Shown here: positions 58,554 to 64,000 of the stretch, one piece after another | How positions within the stretch are numbered: position 1 is the stretch's first letter | Layout: the number at the start of each line of letters is the position of its first letter | DNA from: Agarilytica rhodophyticola | GTDB taxonomy: Bacteria > Pseudomonadota > Gammaproteobacteria > Pseudomonadales > Cellvibrionaceae | Length of the DNA stretch: 64,000 bases | Assembly (NCBI RefSeq): GCF_002157225.2 | Contig: NZ_CP020038.1 | Coordinates: forward strand, 4,680,501-4,744,500 | Direction: 5' to 3' | Program-made: the position numbers and the translations under genes | Notes under the pieces: model-generated | Database searches by the model: none | Told to the model about the DNA's origin: nothing | Seen by the model: the letters and a program-made list of their open reading frames with translations, nothing else

Positions 58554-58574
58554 CCTTCTACTAAGAAGAATATT

Positions 58575-59993
58575 ATGAACCGTTATCTATACAATACGCG
58601 CTCAGAACAAGTTGAAAGTGAAGATCTAATATTATTTATTAACACTTGCTTGACGTGTACGAGACAAACTGAATTTTATGAAAATCAATTTAATCAAGAA
58701 CTCTCTGTGAATTTTGTGCATGAGTATATCCTAGCGAACTATAGATCTCTTTATGCTTTAACACTCGCTTCAGGCATTAATGATTTTAACAAAGCACTTA
58801 TTGTTCAAAATTTATTAAGTGCAGGTAGCCCGGATTGTAGCAAAGAAAAGGAAGAGGAAGCTCTGCTTATCAACAAAGCATTATCGAGCTTACCTGTTAA
58901 TCGCGTGTTTAAACTGTTTAAGCAGCTCCAAAAACATCGAATAAACAACAGAAGAACACGTGCAATAATTAAAAATTATATTTCTGCACGTGAAAATCAT
59001 GCGTTTGATGCAATTAAATATAAATCCAAATTACAAGATATATCTCGCCATGCGCATATAGATTGGCAAACGGAAGTTGGACACTTTTTGTTTAACAAAA
59101 AATACAAACAATATCAAAACCATTTATTTAAAACCTATATGGAAGCACACTATAGTCATCAAGCGGTTTATCGTTTGCCCTACTCTATTGCAGAAGGCTT
59201 TGCCAAAAAACACGGAATAAAAAAATCCACTTTTTTAAAAAAAATAGAGCCTAATCTAACAAAAAAGGAACGTTTGCGCATACAAAATAGTGTAGAGAAA
59301 GAAAAGTTAACAATTAGCTTGGATTTTAGCAAGGTAAATTATACTCCACTAATGATATATTGGTTGTCATTAGATAAGAAACAACGTTCAGTAGTGAAAA
59401 ATAAATTCTTACTAAGCCTGGATTATCATGCAAATTTATTTAAAGAAAGGTTAAGGCTACAAAATACATCTATTGCTTTGGTTCTTGATAGAAGTTATTC
59501 AATGTCAGGTAGTAGTGAAAAAAAACGACGTCCTCTTGCAATCGCATTTGGTATTTTTCATCTCCTTAAACGTTTAGCAAAAAGCTGTCATACTTTTTGG
59601 TCTACACAGGTTACTGATGAAAACTATGTTAGTGCCCATGGTCAGTCTAATATAGCATCACCTTTAGTAAATGCGCTAAGTACTGGTGCTGATACTATAA
59701 TAATAGTGTCGGATGGTTTTGAAAATGATGTGACAGGTATGACGGCAATGGTGTACAAGCTTTGGAAAAAGCACTTGTGCAAGGAAAATTCGCAGAAAGT
59801 ATTACATATTAATCCTTGTTACAACGCAGAAAACTTCGATGTAAAAAAATTAAGTGATGATATTACAACTGTCGGGATACGTAACGTGGAAGATTTACCT
59901 ACAATACTGAAATATAGCCTATTTGCTGACGGCAGTTATTCACAAACTGAATTCGAAGAATACCTACGCAAACAGCTGTATAAAAGGAAATAA
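58575..59993 (+). CDS. helical-repeat / vWA protein, Ro60 (TROVE)-like
   Basis: 472 residues from the ATG at 58575 (AAGAAG upstream); the TTG at 58527 would start inside the leader stem. Residues 1-290 are all helical and very basic (many Lys/Arg/His), like a HEAT/TROVE ring. Residues 300-472 are a von Willebrand A domain with the metal site D-R-S-Y-S (D305, S307, S309) and SDG (D380). Ro60 combines a helical RNA-binding ring with a vWA domain in this order, but I cannot match its TROVE motifs directly, so family membership is inferred. The next gene starts 16 bases downstream. Sigma-54 control fits an RNA-repair operon. Confidence 0.75.
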   Translation: MNRYLYNTRSEQVESEDLILFINTCLTCTRQTEFYENQFNQELSVNFVHEYILANYRSLYALTLASGINDFNKALIVQNLLSAGSPDCSKEKEEEALLINKALSSLPVNRVFKLFKQLQKHRINNRRTRAIIKNYISARENHAFDAIKYKSKLQDISRHAHIDWQTEVGHFLFNKKYKQYQNHLFKTYMEAHYSHQAVYRLPYSIAEGFAKKHGIKKSTFLKKIEPNLTKKERLRIQNSVEKEKLTISLDFSKVNYTPLMIYWLSLDKKQRSVVKNKFLLSLDYHANLFKERLRLQNTSIALVLDRSYSMSGSSEKKRRPLAIAFGIFHLLKRLAKSCHTFWSTQVTDENYVSAHGQSNIASPLVNALSTGADTIIIVSDGFENDVTGMTAMVYKLWKKHLCKENSQKVLHINPCYNAENFDVKKLSDDITTVGIRNVEDLPTILKYSLFADGSYSQTEFEEYLRKQLYKRK

Positions 59994-60009
59994 GATTTAG
60001 GAAATAGCA

Positions 60010-61158
60010 ATGACAAATAACACCAGAACTCTAAAAAAAATTTCTCTTCAGGGATTTGAACTTACTCCCTCCCAAATATGGGGGAATGTTCGCCTAGTTC
60101 CTGTTATTAAGAAAAAAAATACGGAGAATTTAAGACTAGGGCTTCGTCAATATGAAGCGCCCTATTCTGTTGTATGTTTGGATGGTAAAGCGCCGTTACA
60201 AGATACCAAGTCATATTATTACAGTTATATTCCTAGTGCACTTATTGCCACGTGGACAACGGATCAAACGAAAGCAAAAACTTACGGTTGCCAATTGGAA
60301 AAAATCGACGGTCCGGCCAATTTTGGTGCTAGATTGGAAGAAAGGCTTGCCAAGAAAGAAGGTAATAGACAGCTACGCTTTTTACCTTTACATCTCGCTA
60401 TGGAGGGATTTTTAGGACTACATTTTTCTGGGCCAGACTTTAAATGGGATGAATACAGCGAAATTGCTATGCGTCAAGGATTAGTAAGCCGGCACGAATC
60501 TTCTATTGATGGTTATGATATCGAGGGTTTTGATGAAGCTCTGCGTCTATTTGAGATACACCCTCAGCAAGTAGGTGTAGTGGTATTTGTATCTGATGCC
60601 TTAGCGTCAATTTTTATCTTACCCAACAACGGCGATTATCACGTTCTACATAAAATGCTTTTACAAGACTTTTATGCAGAAATTTTATTTCATTATGGTC
60701 AACATCGTTACCAAGCACCTAATTTAGCGACAATTGAAGATAACTTCTCAATTAATAGTCACCAAGACTTACATAACCTTATTGAAAAAACTAGAAAGAG
60801 TGCTCAACAACAATATGAAGGTCTATTACATGATGTTCTCGATCGAGAAATCAGTAGCAAAGTAATTAAACGTTTAGGAAAATTTCGCCTACAACGTTTT
60901 TCAACAAATTTTGATACAGATAAACTCAATTTTATTGGCGAAGCCATTACAGGCCCAACAGGTTCCTTAGAATATTTAAAAACCTACCAGTTATCTAATA
61001 CACAAACTCGGCGAGCTTATATATTAAAGACCTTGGCTGAAAATGATTGGAATTTAGAAGCGACGGGCAAGACTATTGGCTGTAGTAAAAAAGATATCAT
61101 TCGACGCTTACATCAACTGGGCTTTGCTTACTTATTAAAAGGCTGCCCTCATAACTAA
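60010..61158 (+). CDS. ARPP-2-like protein with C-terminal Fis-like helix
   Basis: 382 residues. The N-terminal pattern LTPSQIWGNVRLVPV, the middle LRFLPLHLAMEGFLGLHFSG and ALRLFEIHPQQVGVVVFV agree with what I recall of actinobacterial ARPP-2-type proteins, a domain named in surveys of bacterial RNA-repair gene neighbourhoods. The last 45 residues (LAENDWNLEATGKTIGCSKK, DIIRRLHQLG) form a Fis-type helix-turn-helix. AGGAAA precedes the ATG, 16 bases after the vWA gene. Its activity is unknown; partnership with the vWA protein is likely. Confidence 0.7.
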   Translation: MTNNTRTLKKISLQGFELTPSQIWGNVRLVPVIKKKNTENLRLGLRQYEAPYSVVCLDGKAPLQDTKSYYYSYIPSALIATWTTDQTKAKTYGCQLEKIDGPANFGARLEERLAKKEGNRQLRFLPLHLAMEGFLGLHFSGPDFKWDEYSEIAMRQGLVSRHESSIDGYDIEGFDEALRLFEIHPQQVGVVVFVSDALASIFILPNNGDYHVLHKMLLQDFYAEILFHYGQHRYQAPNLATIEDNFSINSHQDLHNLIEKTRKSAQQQYEGLLHDVLDREISSKVIKRLGKFRLQRFSTNFDTDKLNFIGEAITGPTGSLEYLKTYQLSNTQTRRAYILKTLAENDWNLEATGKTIGCSKKDIIRRLHQLGFAYLLKGCPHN

Positions 61159-61169
61159 GTAACTGATTT

Positions 61170-61210
61170 TAGCCAAACACTGGCACCCAAAAATGCAAGT
61201 GCTTTGGCTA
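61170..61210 (+). terminator. hairpin after the vWA/ARPP-2 operon
   Basis: TAGCCAAA (61170-61177) pairs with TTTGGCTA (61203-61210), with CACT/AGTG extending it past a bulged C. No strong T run follows, so it may be a 3'-end stabiliser rather than a full terminator. Confidence 0.55.
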
Positions 61211-61382
61211 TTAACCCTTCATATGTCTTTACATCTGCTCTTTTAATCATCAAAAATCGTATTATTATAAAAAATAAACTAATTATGATTTAGTTATAAC
61301 TGCAATTATCATTTTATTTTTGATTGTTATACTGAGTATCGCGAAAAAACACATCAACAGCTAGAAAATACAGGAGAAATCC

Positions 61383-61733
61383 ATGTTTGACCATATCGGC
61401 TGGATAGTTGAAGCCAAAATTAAAGAAGGGCGTCGCGATGATTTTAAAGCAATCGTCGATGAAATTGTCACAAAAACTCAAGATGAAGGCGGCACATTAA
61501 CGTATAAGTACTTTGTTTCTGACGATGGCGATGTGTTAGTACTAGAGCAGTTTAACGATGTTGAGTCAGCACATATTCATATCACTACCTGGGATAATTA
61601 CGCCGAACGTTGGTTAGAAGCTGCACCAGGAACTCGTATGGTTCACCTTGGTAATTTACCTGAAGCATTACGCGAACGTCACGGAGCTCTAGCGCCTAAA
61701 TTATTAAAGCCCTTTGCAGGCTTTTCACGTTAA
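61383..61733 (+). CDS. ABM-domain protein (putative quinol monooxygenase)
   Basis: 116 residues of the dimeric alpha/beta-barrel ABM family: opening strand IGWIVEAKIKEGRRDDF, then LTYKYFVSDDGDVLVLEQFN and a helix with HIHITTW. Such proteins are cofactor-free monooxygenases or small-aromatic binders. GGAG lies before the ATG. The DUF1330 gene follows after 26 bases, so the two are an operon. Confidence 0.85.
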   Translation: MFDHIGWIVEAKIKEGRRDDFKAIVDEIVTKTQDEGGTLTYKYFVSDDGDVLVLEQFNDVESAHIHITTWDNYAERWLEAAPGTRMVHLGNLPEALRERHGALAPKLLKPFAGFSR

Positions 61734-61759
61734 AATCAACAGCAAATAAAGGAAAAATC

Positions 61760-62062
61760 ATGACTTATTATTCTGTGCTAGATGTTACTCCCACGAATGA
61801 TGATTGGGTTGGCGATTACATTGAGCCCGCTAATAAAATAGCGGCTGAATATGGCGGTAAGTACTTAGCGCGTACCGCTAGCCACGAGCAATTAGAGGGT
61901 GAAAAGAAAGACGCTGCACTTCGTATTGTAATCGAATGGCCATCGAAAGAAGCCGCATTAAATTTTATGAAGGATGAGCGCTATGTTCCACATTTAAAAG
62001 CACGTACAGCAGGCTCTGTGAGTAATCATTATTTGATTGAAGCCAAAGACGATCTTTCATAA
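61760..62062 (+). CDS. DUF1330-family protein
   Basis: 100 residues. YYSVLDVTPTNDDWVGDYIE, then AAEYGGKYLART and IEWPSKEAALNFM are typical of DUF1330, a dimeric ferredoxin-like fold related to ABM. AAGGAAA precedes the ATG. It probably works with the ABM protein on a small reactive compound (inference). Confidence 0.88.
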   Translation: MTYYSVLDVTPTNDDWVGDYIEPANKIAAEYGGKYLARTASHEQLEGEKKDAALRIVIEWPSKEAALNFMKDERYVPHLKARTAGSVSNHYLIEAKDDLS

Positions 62063-62225
62063 AACAAATGTTCTTTGGAAAAATTTTGGCTTTCAATTCA
62101 TCACTTCTGATTACTATAATCTATTCACTACCTTTAGATTAGGCAGAGATAGAATATAGGTTTTAACTATTAAGCCATTAAAATCAAGCTGTTTTTCACG
62201 ACGGCACAGTATTTTAAGGGGCGAT

Positions 62226-62256
62226 GGCTAAATATATTAGGACGATATATTTAGCC
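62226..62256. promoter_or_regulatory. 12-bp perfect inverted repeat upstream of the SDR gene
   Basis: GGCTAAATATAT (62226-62237) is the exact inverse of ATATATTTAGCC (62245-62256), 7 bases apart. It lies about 110 bases before the SDR start, suiting a dimeric repressor or activator. The rest of 62063-62364 has no gene. Confidence 0.6.
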
Positions 62257-62364
62257 TCAGGTTAATAGATTTTATTAACAGACCCTAAAATTATATCGAA
62301 GAGACACTACACTTTTTGAAAAAAAAATTATTGTTAAATTTTCATAAATAGAAAAGGAACAACA

Positions 62365-63177
62365 ATGCAAAAAACAATACTGATTACGGGTGCTACAGAT
62401 GGAATAGGTTTGGAAACAGCGAGACAACTGGTTTCCAAGGATCATAATGTTCTCTTACATGGTCGCAACCCAGCAAAGCTAGATAAAGTAAAACGAGAAC
62501 TTTCAGAACTTTCTAGCGCTGCTTCCATTGAAAGCTATATTGCAGATCTATCTAATTTGTTAGACGTTGTAGCCTTTGCCAAAAGCATAAGAGGACAACA
62601 TCAAACGTTAGATGCTCTTATTAATAATGCAGGTATTTATGGCACCTCTACTCCGATCACCTCTACTGGTATTGATGTGCGCTTTGTAGTAAATACGATC
62701 GCACCTTATTTACTAACCAAGCAACTACTTCCTCTTATGGAGAAGTCAAGTAGAGTGGTTAATTTATCATCGGCTGCACAAGCACCTGTTGATATCGATG
62801 CTTTAAGTAAAACAGTACCCCTATCCGATGGCTTGGCATATGCACAGAGCAAACTTGCTCTGACGATGTGGTCTCGTCAGATGGCGATAGATCTAGGGCA
62901 GGATGAAGTGGCCATTATTGCAGTAAATCCTAAGTCTATGCTGGGCAGTAAAATGGTCAAAGAAGCCTATGGTGTAGTCGGTGCGGATCTCAGTGTCGGC
63001 GCAGATATATTAGTTAGAGCCGCTATTTCGGATGAATTTAAAGATGCTACGGGACAATATTTTGATAATGATATTGGGCAGTTTGCTTCGCCTCACCCAG
63101 ATGCCCTAGACTCTAACAAATGTATAAAAATCATTGATGCTATGGAAGAAGTATTGAACAAATATGTCGCTTCCTAA
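62365..63177 (+). CDS. short-chain dehydrogenase/reductase (SDR)
   Basis: 270 residues. TGATDGIGLETA is the dinucleotide motif, with a GRNPAKLDK segment that suits NADP, then NNAGIYG, a Ser in NLSSAAQ and the catalytic YAQSK. Classical SDR length and order. Substrate unknown. AAAAGGAACAAC precedes the ATG. It is separated from the ABM/DUF1330 pair by 300 bases and its own regulatory repeat. Confidence 0.92.
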   Translation: MQKTILITGATDGIGLETARQLVSKDHNVLLHGRNPAKLDKVKRELSELSSAASIESYIADLSNLLDVVAFAKSIRGQHQTLDALINNAGIYGTSTPITSTGIDVRFVVNTIAPYLLTKQLLPLMEKSSRVVNLSSAAQAPVDIDALSKTVPLSDGLAYAQSKLALTMWSRQMAIDLGQDEVAIIAVNPKSMLGSKMVKEAYGVVGADLSVGADILVRAAISDEFKDATGQYFDNDIGQFASPHPDALDSNKCIKIIDAMEEVLNKYVAS

Positions 63178-63242
63178 AGGCGATCAATAAAATTATTGAG
63201 GTAAGTAATTGTTATCCGCCGTTATTAAGTGCCGACTTTTTA

Positions 63243-63276
63243 AGCCATCACATATATCCAGTGATGGCTCTTTTTT
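63243..63276 (+). terminator. intrinsic terminator of the SDR gene
   Basis: AGCCATCAC and GTGATGGCT form a 9-bp stem around a 9-base loop, followed by C and six T. Confidence 0.9.
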
Positions 63277-63309
63277 AATGTGATGAATCAGGCATTAGTG
63301 TCTACAGCA

Positions 63310-64000
63310 TTAATTACTATTTATTGTAAAGGGCTCTAGACTTATACGTGCATTACCCGCCGCACAGTTATGATTACTGTACTGCTGATTTTTCTCGATG
63401 GTGTAACAGGTATCCACAAAATCATCGTCGTCACTAAACCAATTACTTGGCATGGCCTCGACTATGATGGCCGCGATTTCTGTCACAGCGGTTAACTCAG
63501 GTAGGCCGAATACTCCCCCTGCTCGCCCGACTGCCTGAATTAGCGCTTGGACTAACTGTTGATAATTACTATCCCCATCATCTTCCCAAAGCTGAATATT
63601 AGCGACGTTGTAGGCGTAATCATTCCAAAAAAGTACTAACTGATTAGGGTAGTAGTTTTTGCCATCTTCATCTAGATAGTGCAATGGTGTAATTTTCAGT
63701 TCCGCTTTATCACCGGATTTTTTAACACCTGAGGTAATCATATAAATCTCAGCGGCACCTTTAATCCAAGGTTCCTTGTCATCATCTAAATGAATTTGTG
63801 TCATCTTAGTAGTATCTTCTGCCAATGCCTGAGCACTTAACATGTTTTTATCCAAGGGTTTTATTGGCGTGTTAATACTTGTTAAAGACTGTAGACCAGC
63901 ATTGCGAAGCGCGTCATTCATTATCTTTACTTTGATATCAAAAGCGGCGCCGCCTTGAGTTTCTACGACAATAACAGGAACTTCAGGCGCGACTTTAGCA
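63310..64000 (-). CDS. DUF3103-like secreted protein, N-terminus outside the window
   Basis: The frame is open to the window edge, giving at least 229 residues; an internal ATG at 63921 is not the true start. EPWIKGAAEIYMITSGV, LHYLDEDGKNYYPNQL, then LWEDDGDSNY and a late SNWFSDDDDFVDTCYT agree with the DUF3103 family as I recall it, usually secreted. Function unknown. Confidence 0.65.
   Translation of the reverse strand, partial: AKVAPEVPVIVVETQGGAAFDIKVKIMNDALRNAGLQSLTSINTPIKPLDKNMLSAQALAEDTTKMTQIHLDDDKEPWIKGAAEIYMITSGVKKSGDKAELKITPLHYLDEDGKNYYPNQLVLFWNDYAYNVANIQLWEDDGDSNYQQLVQALIQAVGRAGGVFGLPELTAVTEIAAIIVEAMPSNWFSDDDDFVDTCYTIEKNQQYSNHNCAAGNARISLEPFTINSN

Noticed and set aside
61180-61196. 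TGGCAC resembling a second sigma-54 site
   Set aside because: No GC at the required ten-base spacing; it is part of the hairpin after the operon.

Overview
The window reads as low-GC chromosomal DNA of a free-living marine gammaproteobacterium, most likely near the Cellvibrionaceae (Saccharophagus, Teredinibacter or Agarilytica type). This is inferred from a large TonB-dependent receptor, a laminarinase-type GH16 lipoprotein with glycan-binding modules, a CBM56-like module fused to a di-haem cytochrome, an OmpW porin, and long AT-rich intergenic gaps. No rRNA, tRNA, CRISPR array or complete insertion sequence was recognised.

Layout. 1-12 kb: TonB-dependent receptor with a TPR/2OG-oxygenase gene, MarC-family protein, M2 peptidase lipoprotein, OmpW, POT peptide transporter. 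12-17 kb: S15-type hydrolase, two small unknown genes, metallo-beta-lactamase-fold protein. 17.8-24 kb: a tight four-gene operon (outer-membrane barrel, processive GT2, GT-C-like enzyme, flavin/iron-sulfur membrane oxidoreductase) facing a DPM-like GT2. 25-31 kb: secreted ricin-like protein, HEAT-like protein, TetR regulator and small unknowns, with several strong inverted repeats. 31.4-36.6 kb: an exported RHS/YD-repeat protein ending in an M35-like metallopeptidase tip. 37-43.6 kb: CBM56-like/di-haem oxidoreductase, GH16 laminarinase and membrane-anchored AraC regulator, a probable beta-1,3-glucan locus.

Two MITE-like elements (267 and 364 bp) share the same terminal inverted repeats. One sits in the loop of a terminator hairpin. 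The other splits the GH16 gene, and removing it with one TA restores the reading frame exactly.

45.7-49.8 kb: a type I secretion-like operon (ABC, HlyD, TolC) whose ABC nucleotide-binding domain has lost every catalytic motif. 50.9-58 kb: secreted serine protease with a pre-peptidase C-terminal domain, then a minus-strand set of chemoreceptor, porin and TPR-GGDEF protein.

58.2-61.2 kb is the most unusual part. Two matching 14-bp dyads lie upstream of a textbook sigma-54 promoter. This is followed by an 87-nt leader that can fold into a long closing stem with inner helices, then a helical/vWA (Ro60-like) gene and an ARPP-2-like gene with a C-terminal Fis-like helix. This resembles Ro60/Rtc RNA-repair operons, and the leader is a candidate Y-RNA-like partner. 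The window ends with an ABM monooxygenase, a DUF1330 protein, an SDR and a partial DUF3103-like gene.
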